DNA of 64,000 bases from Lunularia cruciata (lineage: Eukaryota > Streptophyta > Marchantiopsida > Lunulariales > Lunulariaceae), in contig OX419757.1 of assembly GCA_948567375.1 (NCBI GenBank), positions 50,034,001-50,098,000 of the forward strand. Direction: 5' to 3'. The notes below the pieces were generated by a model. The model was not told the DNA's origin. It searched no databases and saw only the letters and a program-made list of their open reading frames with translations. Position numbers and translations under genes: made by a program. This document shows positions 16,394 through 28,861 of the stretch, one piece after another (position 1 is the first letter of the stretch; each line of letters begins with the position of its first letter).

Positions 16394-19300
16394 CTAATCC
16401 TCTACTGTGGTTCTCCTTTCCCCGACAACAGATCCCATGCCTTTCCAGTACCCAGTGAAACGGCTTTTGTCCGGCGTACCTCGCCACTTCAATACGTGCT
16501 GTCTGAGTCCTGGTATGTGAATGTCGTTTAAGTAGTTATACCAATTGACGTTTCTCACGCTGTAGCTGAAGATTGCCTTCTCCTCACTTGAAACCTGAGT
16601 GAGAAGTTTCTCACTGTTTGTTGCGTCAAACCTGTTCAAAGCTCATTACAGATGTTAGTGACTTTGTCTAGCGACTGTCTAATGACCAAGCTGAACATGA
16701 CGACTCAGCCATTGACAGACGTCGAAGTGCCAAGTTTTGGGTATGGTTGATCCAGTCTATTGTTGATGAATCCTCGGGATTATGCGGACTGACAAATCGA
16801 AAGAACGACATGTCAAATGGATCAGGAGAATGACTAATCAGGTCATGTGGCCTGGGGCTATATACCTGCCCTCGTAAAAAACATAAGGTTTGTAAATCTT
16901 TGCCATGTGGCTTAAGCGTCGGAATTGCATCTCCAAGGAGGCGCGAGACTTGTTCTTCAACCACGGCAAAGCAGTCATCTGCGATGAGGACACATTTGTT
17001 TAAGTAGCCTCTTGACTTGGTTGAACTTGCTGGAAGGTGGGAATTGACAAGTAAACAGTAAAATTTTCATAGAAGTCAATCTGCGATGGAGGACATCACT
17101 AACCATATACGGCAATTTGTAGTTCCACCACAGGTAGATCCTATATTCATAATCCTTTTTGTAAAGGTTCATGTGTCCGACTTGGATCGCCTTGTTGTGT
17201 TTATCAAGCATCGGATGCCTGGTGAAATGATCGAAGCACGTTTGCGCTATCGTGTTCATCCTCAAAGGGTTGCTAGAAGAACTAGCCACTTGATAGACGA
17301 ACGGATGTCGTTGAGGGTGCCCTGCGTGTTTGGTCATTGCTGCCAGTATCGTGTTCACCACCACATCGGCGGGTATCTGTATCATAAAAGGTGACCAGAA
17401 AATGTGGATTGGAGAAGGAACTTGCTTCAGAAATGAAAAGAGTCAACGTAGTGAAATTGGAGCAGCACTATGTTACCAAACGTGTTCCAAACTTCAAGGT
17501 CGAAACTCAGGAATGAAGGGAGTCACTTACAACATCCAGGATAGTTTCAGGATCAACCAAAAACCCGTTCATTTGTCCTTTCCCATAAGCAATCACAATG
17601 GGATCGAGCATTCTGCAATGCCCAACATATCACACTTTAGAACACGTGATACCACAGCGTAAGAATACCGACATTGAAATAAATCCAATTCCAGGAGGGT
17701 TATGAAGCAGCAGGCAAATCTATAACAGAGGAATGAAGTTTAAATCAACCCCACCTAGTTCCTTCCATCCAGCCGGGAACTGGTTCTTGAAGGGTACTTT
17801 CTACGACGCTGGGTCGAATGATAGCAACCGGTATATTTCCCTTTTCTCGCATAACCATCTGCTCTCCCATCGCCTTTGTAAAGACGTAGGTATCTTGCCA
17901 GCCATACATCTCAGCCCTGGATGAAAGTAATTTGTAAGCCGAAACAGGAAAAGTAAGCTGCATTTCAGAAGATACAATCTGCAGCTGCGCATTTCATTGT
18001 CAGCAAAATCCCTGCTTGCAGCAAGTGATTTCTCACCTTTGCAATCCGAACTCCACCATTTTCTCCTTGATGACTTTCTCGGTATCCTTTGCGCCACACT
18101 CTCGAGTAACTTCCACAACCATCTCTTCGGCAAGTCGCATTTCAACTTCAGGGTCCAACTGAGGAAAATTCTTCACTCGATTGAAAACTGTGATCTCAGG
18201 TCCAACTTCGTCCTTCACGTCATATTGCGCTATTTGTGCTGCAAGACTTTCGCCGAATTGGAAAGGCTTCTCTAAAGAAGATCCTTTTCTTTTGCCATTG
18301 ACATAAGCTGAAACCAAAATCATCACAATCGTTTAAGGCAGAGTACATACTGCACGTTAAATTTCAGAATTCTGGCTGGATACGGAGGGTCCCTGTTGCT
18401 CATACGGCATTTGTGTTTATTTTATGAAACAATTGGGTGGACCATTGCTACTGCACAAGAATATCGAAGCTAGTATATTACCCGTTGAGACATGGAGAAA
18501 AAGAGGTACTCGTTTGCATTGCCTGGCGAATTCCAACAACCTCCATGGCCCGAAAGTGTTTACTTTAAGTGCAGTGTCGTATCTGCAAAAGAAATAGGTG
18601 AGAACTTTACCAATTCATTGACTCAAATGCATAATGTCCCTGGAAAAGGAACAGACGAAGAAAATGTCAAGTATGTCTACGTATGGCCGATCACGGCTCA
18701 GGTGACATTTTGTGTCCTGCGATATCCAGCATGATCACAGCGTCGAGAGTATTTACCTCTCGTCAAACGTAGTTGTTGCTGCGGAATTCACAATTACATC
18801 GATAACACCCCCTATCATGTCCAAAGTGGCCTGTGAAACTCCAAGACCAGGCACGGCAATGTTCCCACTAATAGGGGAAATTCTTTCCCGCATGAATTGC
18901 TCATATCCCCCTCTATATTTCTCTTTTAGCCTTATGAACAAATCGGAGGCTATAATCTGCAAATCAGTCAAAGGTTTAAAACCAGGAACGTTGAAAAGGA
19001 CTGAGATTGCAGACAATGACCATGAAGTTCTCAAACAACAGACTCCACAGGTCTCTCAAAGTTACAAATCTTAATATATATAACACATATTGAAAAGCAA
19101 AGAGGTCATACTTCCGCCAGTCTCGCATCCACCGTCTTGTCTGAACGGGGTTGAATGAGCAGGTATAATGATCCAATATCTGGTTGGACTCGCAGTATCT
19201 TCTCCACCAACACTGCAAGAACGTAGACAAATAAGCACCAAACCAGATCATGGAATTTGAGCTTGAATTCAAGTATGAGCCGAACAGCAGCTGTAACTAT

Positions 19301-20337
19301 CCACGAATCCAGTAACAGCCAATATGTGAGAGATCTCCCAGTTGCTTGTGTAGTACCTTTGGCCAGAAATCCAGTTGACCCTGTTATCAGTATATTCTTT
19401 CCCTTGAGAAAATACTTGATATGTAGAACTTCTGACCCATCTTCGGCAGTAGCTGGGCCCAAATTCGTAGATTTGATCTCTGTGTACTTTTCAGCACAAC
19501 CGATGGTCGATGACGATCCTGCTGTGGAACCAGACGCATCTGCCTTGACATTACCGCTGATTGTTTGGAGCACAGAAACACCGTCTCCATTTATTCGAGC
19601 TGCTGCAGCTCCCTTGTTTTCAGGAATACGGTCTGATATATGTACTTGTTCTTCGCCTTTGGAACGAAAAATGTTGCTTCCTTTAGCTTGATTCGTGACG
19701 GATACACGTCTTTCCGCAATGGAAGCTATGGACGATATTGTGCTGGACACAATGGATTCGAGATCGTCACTTTCAGTCTCCTCAGCGATCCCATTTACTT
19801 GAAGCAAAGAAGGTCCATCGCTGCCGACGACCTTATTTAAGCTTGCTGATTTCATAGAGACTACGGGATTCACGTCATCTGCACCATCAGCTCATGAACT
19901 TCATCAGAATTGCACTGAATAACATGGACACAAAAGCCACCGACATGCACAGGTCGGGAAGTAAAGAAAATTCCAGAACCGACTACATATTCTAGCATAC
20001 GAGAGCGACTGCGCAAGTTAAGCACCAGATTCCCTGTGTCCTCACCTGTAGACCTGTCTCCATTGACTTGGTAAACCTTCATTATATCACCATTACTCTC
20101 ATCTGTGCTTCTCGGACTCCCTGGAAGATTTTCAGGGAGTTTCAGACTGCAACCTCTAGTTTGCAGCTGAGTTTTAGAGCCCACTAGAGTCAAGGGGCCA
20201 CACGAATACGGCCGGATCGCATTCGTCTGTCTGAAGGCCCGGGCTCGCGGTTCAGGAGTTGTGGCAGCCTTTTCTGGAAGACCGTTTATCCCAGCTTTCT
20301 GAGCTGCAAATACTGCCAAACCATGACTACTCGCCAT
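16394..20337 (-). CDS. MS2: Plastid-type fatty acyl-CoA/ACP reductase, MALE STERILITY 2-like (11 exons)
   Basis: NAD(P)H-dependent reductase making fatty alcohols, the activity used for sporopollenin and cutin-like lipids. Exons in transcription order: 20337-20046, 19878-19357, 19212-19112, 18956-18757, 18582-18482, 18307-18037, 17916-17755, 17612-17531, 17376-17104, 16978-16866, 16631-16394. All splice sites are GT-AG and the frame closes at TAG, giving 784 residues. A Rossmann nucleotide-binding motif ITGSTGF is at 262-268. The short-chain-reductase active-site pair is in YVFTK (506-510), within YGWQDTYVFTKAMGE. The block VNSAATTTFDERYD precedes it, and the C-terminal FAR_C domain ends with DIHIPGLRQHVLKWRG. 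These blocks match Arabidopsis MS2/FAR2. The N-terminus resembles a transit peptide. About 165 Ser/Glu-rich residues separate it from the Rossmann fold, making the protein longer than MS2 (about 616 residues). Confidence 0.93.
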
Positions 20338-20635
20338 GATGAGAAAACCAGATATCTGGTGTGAGAACCTGTGTCACTTATTTAGCTTGCGTTTTCGAAC
20401 TAGAACATCTGTAAGCACGAGCTAAGTCTCAAGTTTGTGTGCGGAGAATCGCTGAAATCTTTTCGATCGGAAAGCGAAGAAAAAGTGTACGGGCGGTGAT
20501 CATCAAACGATACTCGTTGACATGTACTAGCTTGATACCTGAACGTCTCAGGAAATTTCCAACTACAGAACTAGCGGCAAGATTGTGTCAAATTCTTTCT
20601 ACAAAACCTCCTTCAGAAAATGTCGAAGGAGGTGA

Positions 20636-20647
20636 GATATATATACT
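20636..20647 (-). promoter_or_regulatory. Candidate TATA box of the fatty acyl reductase gene
   Basis: Read on the minus strand the sequence is AGTATATATATC. It lies about 300 bases before the reductase start codon at 20337, consistent with a moderately long 5' UTR. Position and composition are the only support. Confidence 0.3.
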
Positions 20648-23600
20648 AGTTCATCAAGAAAGATGCTGAAAGAAGAATCCAGAACAGATGCAAGTCCTGT
20701 TGAAGATTTTTTGATGTCTGCAGATCTAGATGTGAGAGACGAGTCTCTGCACGAGAGGGAACCTAAAGTTTGAGCATGCACACACGGCCTGCTGGCGAGA
20801 AAATCTGCTGATGAACTAGCATGCCGATTCAGACTCAAACCCTCAAGAAGCACATCCGATGAAGCAAGATGAAACTGCTGTCTCGCGAGGTGAACTCAGA
20901 GAGCTCTGCAGATATAGTTTCCCAGATCCGTCTCGGATAGAAACGGTATACTCTGTGGATATCAACGACCAAACCAGCTAGCTGAAATGGGCACGAAACA
21001 TGCCCAGCTCAACGGCCCGCTGCTACGTGTTACCAGCCAGCTTTGAATTTGCAACTGTGGACACTTGATTTCTACCGTTAATCCCAAACGTTGTCAATCC
21101 CGCGGGTCGTTTGACAGGCTCGAGTGGCTTGGGATAGAACGTTGAGGACAGGATAGGAGATGGAACGATTTGACTTGCTTATGTAGCCAGACTGCAGTAA
21201 AGTTACGTGAAAGCATTACCCTTTTGATAGCGAGATGCTTCTGACTGATGGCGGTTTGTTGGGACACATCACATGGCATGCTCCCTGCAGTAATATGTTT
21301 CAAAAGCTATTGCAGCTATGAAAAGTTGGAACTTCAGTTGTGATAGCTGTTGACATGATAGCATCCTCTAATTCTTAACTTCAATATCTGTTCAAGTGCT
21401 TCAACTCTTACATAATTCATACATGTGCCTGATGTAAGTATTCTTCAAACGATAATAACGAATTCAAAAACTCTTTGTCCGCAAGATCCCAGACATGTGA
21501 CTTCTCTGCACCAGCGGGGGGACACTCATGGCCTCAAAACGCAGACGCACAGAGGAATCAACGTTGCTCCCTGTAAGAGCCAGACGGTTTTCCCAACGTG
21601 TGCCGTGCGAAAAGACGCGAACCGCTTTACATAGAGACAAAATATCTTTGGCTTCCAGTTCCCCTTCGAATTCGATAGTACCTTCATTAGTGATGTTACG
21701 AGACTCACTTTAGCATGCGATACATTGTACTATGTTTCCTAAAGTAGCTCGGGCTGCAGTCTGGTGGTCATCCATGGAGGTGGATCCCTTGCTAAACTGA
21801 CTTCGATCCACGAAGTTGGGTCGACCTTCCTCTCTAGAAGAACTTCTGGCTGGCTACAATTATTTTATCTAAGATCCAAGTCAAAGACGTCAGTCATCCT
21901 GTAGAATTGTTGCAGCGTACTTACTCACTCTGACGCTCGACCTGAGGTCGAGTAACTGTGAGATAGGGTTCCACAGCACATGGCTCAGAGCACAAATAGG
22001 TCGCCACACTGATCACGTGCTCATCATCACTGTCTGGTATTACTCATTAACCTATAGTCTTGTTCCTATTGTACTTAGTACTCCCTATGTCCAAGGTTAT
22101 ATACATCAACAGTTCAAGAATTTGGAGAGGTCTGCAGCGAGCAAGGAATTGCCTCGATAGTCCGGTACCTTGTATCCGGTGTAAGATTACTGATAGGATT
22201 CCTTGGATCAGAGAGAAAACAAAGCACCTCACCCACATATCATACTGACAATGTGCTAAACTTCACTTGTGCTACGTTCCTTATCTTTGGGAAACCATCA
22301 GGCCCCGACAGTGATCTTGCTTTTCAGCTCGATTTGGACCAGTAGAGAAGTTAGCCATACTAATGTACACGTTCATCACTTCTTCATTCCTGCACTGGAA
22401 AGGTATGAACCTGATATCGATGATACTTGCAACATGCCTGTAGAACTTATTGCGGGTAAATGTTGAACAGAAAGATGATATACGAGGTTGAAAAACATCA
22501 GATTGCCATATTGTCGGCTGGGGTCATACTTTCGACAACAGAGAACTATGTTTGAAAGTCGGAACGCGAATCGTTAGATAGAATTTTGACGAAAGTAGCA
22601 ACAGTGGGGCTATGGGTGTGGGGATCGTTGCTGAGAGGAGTCTTGCGTCGGCAAAACGTCCTGAAAGTTGCAATTCCTCACTGTGTATTCAATGCGGAAC
22701 TGCCTTGGTTTCATAATGCGGTAGCAATAATCTCTTCGAGCATGGCAGTTTTGCTGCAGAGAGACGCTCCTAGCTCGAGGAGACAACTTAGAGTTGTTTG
22801 TTAGAATGTACTCAAAGGAAGCTTAATTTCTGGTTCTGATTCAATGTCGAGAAATGTTCAATCTACGAAACCTACGTATACCAACTTGAAGAAAAGGTAT
22901 CGATCACATTGAAATTCGATTTATATCCTACGAAGTACGGTTGCAAGTGTACCTCCGGAGTTCCATGTTTTAAAGGAGAGAGCTAAGCCAAACGTCATAT
23001 GCCTTCAGGTTGTGCGTCACGCTAGGGTCAAGATGCGACTTTTTCGGTGAGATGTGAACAACTTAAAGGAACAACTACTCCTCGTGCAATAGAGCTAGCA
23101 ATTTGTCTCTCTAGGTCAACAGTTAATGAGCTAGTCAGGTAAGCAGTTGGCCTGGGATTGACAGGGGCGGAGTCTAGTTTATGATAGGTCTTTGTCTCCG
23201 TCGACTGCGTAGATGGATTCAATGCCATGAGGTAAAAGGTGTTTATCTTGTACGTTTGTTGCATAGGCCCTCTCAACTCGAGACGAACCCCAGAAATTGC
23301 TTTCAGTGGCTTGTTGGTGCCATAAAAGACATATATATAATTGACCAACCACACAGGTATGAACATGGTGTGACTTGAGCTATGTCATCTTCTTAGCCTC
23401 TACACCTTACTTTGATTTAATCTGAGAGACACACTCAATGAACATTTTACATCCTCTCTATGCACCTAACTAACATCCTTGAGAGAAGAGGCCTTGAAAT
23501 GTATATTCAATTCTGAAATTCCCTGTCAATCCTCACACCGTGCAACAATACCAGGATAACGTGTTGCTGGAATAGTTCATGGAATTTGTCCACTATCTGC

Positions 23601-26600
23601 CTTGTAGTGGCTGTGGGAAGAATGGCTGTGGGAAGAATTTCCAGAAAAGGAAAATGCTGTCATATTATTCATGTATTATCGTCATCGCATGTGACCTTGA
23701 ATTTTCAGAAGTGCGTTTGATAAAAACATTTGAACGCAGTTTCAAGACATCAGAGTGCACTGCCTTCCTCTTCCCTGTCGAACGCATCTTTCATTGCTCT
23801 GATCCATTCATAATTGCATCCCATCTACGTACCGGCGCTCGTAGCCTATGCTGTCTCAATCCTACCTTGCCATCTCCAACTTCGCAATTAATAACCACGA
23901 GTCCAAGGATATAAGGATACACCCTCGGTTGAGCCCTCTTAGCTGATCTCATTCTCAATAACCAGAAAAGCGAGAAGTATAATTACTGAGGCTCCTGCAA
24001 TACTGTGGATTCCAATGTCGTGGCTGAACAGCTCTGTGATGACTGATAATTTTACTTAGCGCATGATGGAAATTCGCTCCAAATCGGAAGCTGTATGATT
24101 GCGGAGTTGGTTATTTTCTCGTGTGGTATACATCAATCAAAGCTGCAACTGTTGGTAGCTCGTTCCACAGTATCGTGGATGAAGATCTACCTACCAGGAG
24201 ACAGCCGGTGCGTGTGTGTTCTATCGCTGGATAATAATCTAAGCTCAAATACCTGATTGACATATTGATATCCATTCAGGAAGACGAACTTATCATATGC
24301 ATGGTCAGTAGGAGCGGTTACTTCCGACCTGGAAATTGCACTTACAGAGAATTAGAAGTGATACTAAAATTTTATGAACGCAACTTCTTACATAGTTGCA
24401 CAAATGAGGATTAGGGTTTGATTAGTGCAATGTTTAAGAAAACTTTCTTTGATCGTGACCTTACTACTTGCATAGTTTGGTTATCTTAGGTGCAGTAGGG
24501 TAGACATCTCGTATCGATACTATTGGGACCAGTCCCATTCTACATCTTTTGTGTCTCTCCTTTGTCCGACTTGATGGGGTCTTCCCCCCTTTCCTTCGTG
24601 TTTGCTACGCGGTGGCTTGAAGAAAAAATATTTGTTTTAATCGAGAGCTGAATACTTTTATATATAGTTTTGACATCCCTACGTACTTTGATCGCCAGTA
24701 TCAGTTGTTGCTATCAATTTAGAACCGCACACAGAATGTGTCAGTGAACCGAAAGTTCCCGGGGACTCTTTACTACTAATCTCCAAAGCTATCTGGACCT
24801 GGAAGTCCACAGCGAAAATTGGGGAGCGGACAAACCTAGCAAGAGTCGGCAACTAGGTTGGTTTCCTGGATTTAGGTGAGTCATTGCTGGGTGCATTTAC
24901 GGTTTGGAGCATTTGAAATTGAAATTTCTGGACTATATTGACCTACCAATTACTCGAGTGAGTACTGTGACAATTTTGTGGGCGAGCTCATGCAGATGCG
25001 GGAGAGTTGCGTTGTCGGGAACTTTCATTTGATCTAAGGCCGTTATTTCAGTAGACTCTACTGGGGTCCACTCACGCTGTACGCTTCGCAGCTCGTAACT
25101 CGTTATACTGCATTGTTTTCTGAGCAGTTTTGGGTTTGGCTAAGCAAATTCGATAACCGTTGCACATGGTTGCTCAAAGCCATTTCGTTCAGGAGACCTT
25201 AACTAAAAAAATTTCGTAGAACTTAGAAGCGACCGTTACACTCCAAGTTTTCAATTTTGTTACTCATCCAAGAATGCCGAGAATAGAAATAATTTCGTAT
25301 GGGGAGTGAGGCGGAGGGGAATATGCTGATTATCTAGCGTTGCTGTACTGCTGCTCTGTTGTCAAGGCAGAACGCAAGGCACACTTGGACGACAAATCTC
25401 AATGTTGAGCACCTTCTATCAACGAGAGCCTAATTGCATCTGCATTTTGTCAAAAGAATTTGACGATTACCGCGACTAGCTTCGTATTGTCTGGCAACAA
25501 ATTTTATCCTATATCGTGGATTCCGCGATTTAAGTGTCATAAGTGATCTCGTTGTCAATGCGTTGAGAAAGCAGATTGACTAGAGATCTCAGTCAGCGAT
25601 CCCCGGTGAATCTCATGGTTCGGTCGTTCGACATAATGTTTGAGGTTATCCAATATCAAGTCAGAGATTGCAATCGCAATCGCCAATGCCTTGAGAAAGC
25701 AGATTGAACAGTTTCAAAACTGGTGTTTCATTTCTGAGTCCATTACCTAAATATGGTAGGTTTAAACGCTAAATTCTAAATGATTTATACTGAGAATTCG
25801 AATACAAATTCATTAAACTTCGGTTTACACAGCAGTATTCTTGCATAACAACTTTACGTCATCTTTGACAACCGTATCGTAGTAAGCAGAGATTTGCATA
25901 TCATTTGGCCATTTACGATTGAGAATTAGAGAAGTAACTTGCAAGAGGTTTCATTTGGGTTCTTTCCAAAGGACTAGAACTGTATATCAAACCACCACAC
26001 GCTTTGAGAATCAATTCACCTCGAACGTGAGACTAATTTCGGCGTTTGAATGACGTTAGTTCCACGAGATTCATGGCACTGTCAGGTCATGTGACGGTGT
26101 GATCGAAGATCACCGCTGGAAATCAGCTAGATATCAGAGAAGCTGAATCACTACACTCCCGAAAAAGAACACCTTATAATCGTATTGGAATGAGCTTTAA
26201 GATGTAAAACAAATTCTAGCCATAGACCCGTAAAAGAATATTATGTTTCTTTCATTTTTGTTAGAACTCTGAATCAGTTTCTAGTTGGAATCTCGTCCAA
26301 GAGATTATCAGGAATACGAATGTTCTAATAATTCTATCACGAGAAAATAACATCCTCATAATGGTCATGTTGCTCGTTTCAAGCATGCAATGATTTTCTT
26401 TTGTTCGAATGGTGTTTCTCAAAATGTCTTCTAAGACATTTTGTAAATCTTTGGAGAAACTGGCATAAACAACATGCTCGTTTAGTCGTCGGTAGTGGGG
26501 ACAGATCAAGCAAAATATTAAACTTCGTGATTATACTTGAAGATACAAGCAAAATGGCAGAAGCTCTTGTTTTCCTACAGGTTTGTTGTCGACGAAGAAT

Positions 26601-26859
26601 AACTAATCCCAGATGAGAAAGTGTCTAAATGTCCAAAATTGTGTGTTGCAAGTATCATATGATCATGTAGTACACGCTTTTCAGTGCACAATGTCGAATA
26701 TGGATTCATGAAGGATGTCAGGATGCCCGTACTGATTGATATTTCGACTCGCATTAATACATCTATTCATCGAAAGCAGCTTGAATTGTTCACGCCTCGT
26801 CTGCATATCTTCGTGTAAAGTAATGACGTCTTACAATACCCTACTCCACTTTCTGTTGT
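20648..26859. other. Long intergenic stretch without a recognised gene
   Basis: No frame longer than about 115 codons and none resembling a known family on either strand. The left part is the upstream region of the reductase. Two diverged copies of a sequence sharing CCTTGAGAAAGCAGATTGA (or GCGTTGAGAAAGCAGATTGA) occur near 25560 and 25690, a small local duplication. A 15-base perfect tandem lies at 23609-23638. I found no tRNA or retroelement protein here. Confidence 0.5.
23609..23638. repeat. Perfect 15-base tandem duplication
   Basis: GGCTGTGGGAAGAAT occurs twice back to back with no mismatch, suggesting a recent slippage event. Confidence 0.9.
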
Positions 26860-28243
26860 TATCAGCTTCATAAGTTTGGCCAATGAGTCAATGACCCAAG
26901 CCGTTGGAGTAAGGTGTTGAGAATTCCAGTGAGTGCCCACTGCCCAAAGTAACTCTGAATAAGAGCCTGACAGACGAGGTATTCGTTGGCTGACCAGAAC
27001 AGTCTTCAGTGCAGTCATGCACTTCTCGCCTTTCAGCGCCATCGCTGCAACGTCGCCACCACCTGCTACATTCTAGACTCTGACATAGTTCCACCATGCA
27101 TTTCCTCGAGGAGTGACTCGAAGTGCTCCTTGCCTGAAACGATTGCAAGGAACTTTGTAGTTTGACAAGACGATTTGTTGCTTAGTAAATGTGTTTGATT
27201 ACAGTATCAAAGCAGTTCCATAGAATCCCGTGAATTCCAACGTACAGTAGACTCGAAACTGTAAAGTTGAACGTTCATAACTTACTTTCTGTATCGAACA
27301 GGGATGACTCCACCAATAGCCTGTGCAAGGATTTGAAAAATGGGACAACTTGAGAATGGAGCTTAGAACGATCGCACCAACCGCCAGTTGACTGGAGGAT
27401 ATGCATGATTTCTGTGACCACGATGCTTTTACCAGGGTAGCAACATGTGGTGCCCTCCAATTTACACACGTTCCAAACAGGCTCCGCAACTGAGTCCATT
27501 GTTGACATGGTCGTTACTCAAAGGAGTAGAAGCAGTTCCAATACCAATATGATATAGGTCTTCGTAACCACATGCAACCACCTGCAAGAGTCAATATCAA
27601 CGTAGAGATGAGCATGTATAATGCCTATGAGACGTAACATGCTCCTCACCAGAAATTCTGTCGTTTATTATTGTCATTCTTCTTGGCTGGAACCGAAATG
27701 TACAGACAAAGCCAGGCCCTGTGATGAAAAGTTCAAGGTTTAGTGGAGTTTTTGACATCGACATAACGAAAGACACAATTTCAAGGTATTTAGATTACAG
27801 AATGTGTCTAAATTGGTTCAAGTTATAACTTTCTCAATAGTTACTGCATAAGCATATGCTGTGATTTAGTGAAGAATACCAACAATAGACTGTGAACATC
27901 TCACCCATTGTGCCTGAAGCATCCGCTCCACCATAGAAAGTCGCATGTGCATCGCCCCATTCAGTCGTCGTCCAGGGCTCAACCGCATCCATAGTAGTCA
28001 GCTATGGCAGATCATGAATTCACACTTTTATTGTTCTTTAAACTTTTGATCCCACTTCCACGCTGATTGGAAATTGGATTCCATACCGCAAGGAACGCCC
28101 TCTGCTATCCATCCAGAACCCGACTTTGCGTGACACCAAGCTACTCTGTGGAGAAAAGTGGTTAGGACCATGAATGTCACAAGCATGGTGAGATAGAAGA
28201 GCCTATGGCTTGTGACATTGTCATCCGTTACTTTGAGTGGCAA
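26860..28243 (-). pseudogene. Decayed alpha-expansin gene
   Basis: The remains of a secreted wall-loosening protein, read on the minus strand. A frame at 28243-28028 starts with a hydrophobic signal-peptide-like stretch. At 28001-27905 the diagnostic block AHATFYGGADASGTMG is intact and is followed by a GTGAG donor. The next exon (27581-27286) keeps ACGYEDLY, NNGLSCGACLE, CYPGKSIVVT, GGWC and AQAIGGVIPVRYRK, but in three different frames with an in-frame stop after the SCGAC block, so it has at least three indels. The last exon (from about 27152) keeps PCNR, NVAGGGDV, LFRVTLGSGHSLEF and GQTYEA, again in shifted frames, corresponding to the C-terminal pollen-allergen/CBM63 domain. Domain order and intron positions follow true alpha-expansins, so this arose from a normal gene copy, not a retrocopy. 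Confidence 0.85.
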
Positions 28244-28443
28244 CCCATGGCCTCTGAATTTTCCCTGTTTTCCCTACTTCTCTGTCCTTTAGAATCGCAG
28301 TTTGGAGGTGGGTGCCTAAACGAGTGGGGACGGGAAGGTTAAGAAGGCAAAAGTGAACAGAAAACAGAAAGACGATTTTGGTTTCCACAAACTACCTTTT
28401 CTAAACTATAGTACTTATTAACGTCCAATTCCGAATGAGGAAG

Positions 28444-28861
28444 ATCAGATGAACAGGGATGAAAAGGACAAGAGATCAAAGTCGTCCATTAAAAAACCTG
28501 GAACAAACGGAAACATCTGTAAAATGCCAAACATTCATTGTAAACAAGGAAAATGATCTGTGTTAGATTAGCGCCTTTACTTCCTCAGACGAACAGGGAT
28601 GAAAAGGACAAGAGATCAAAGTCGTCCGTTAAAAAACCTGGAACAAACGGAAACATCTGTAAAATGCCAAACATTCATTGTAAACAAGGAAAATGATATG
28701 TGTTAGATTAGCGCCTTTACTTCCTCAGACGAACAGGGATGAAAAGGACAAAAGATCAAAGACGTCCAGTAAAAAACCTGGAACAACGGAAACATCTGTA
28801 AAATGCCAAACATTCATTGTAGACAAGGAAACTGATCTGTGTTAGATTAGTGCCTTTACTT
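28444..28861. repeat. Three tandem copies of a 140-base unit
   Basis: Copies begin with GAACAGGGATGAAAAGGACA at 28451, 28591 and 28731, an exact 140-base period. Copies 1 and 2 differ at only a few positions; copy 3 has a one-base deletion, several substitutions and decays at its right edge after CCTTTACTT. No open frame spans the units and there is no spacer structure. Confidence 0.95.

Noticed and set aside
19257-19691. A 144-codon open frame on the + strand
   Set aside because: It is the antisense shadow of reductase exon 2.
26860-28243. A functional expansin gene with unusual introns
   Set aside because: The conserved blocks lie in three frames inside one exon with an in-frame stop, and no GT-AG choice restores them all.
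28444-28861. CRISPR-like array
   Set aside because: The units abut directly with no variable spacers and the genome is plant nuclear; it is a plain tandem repeat.
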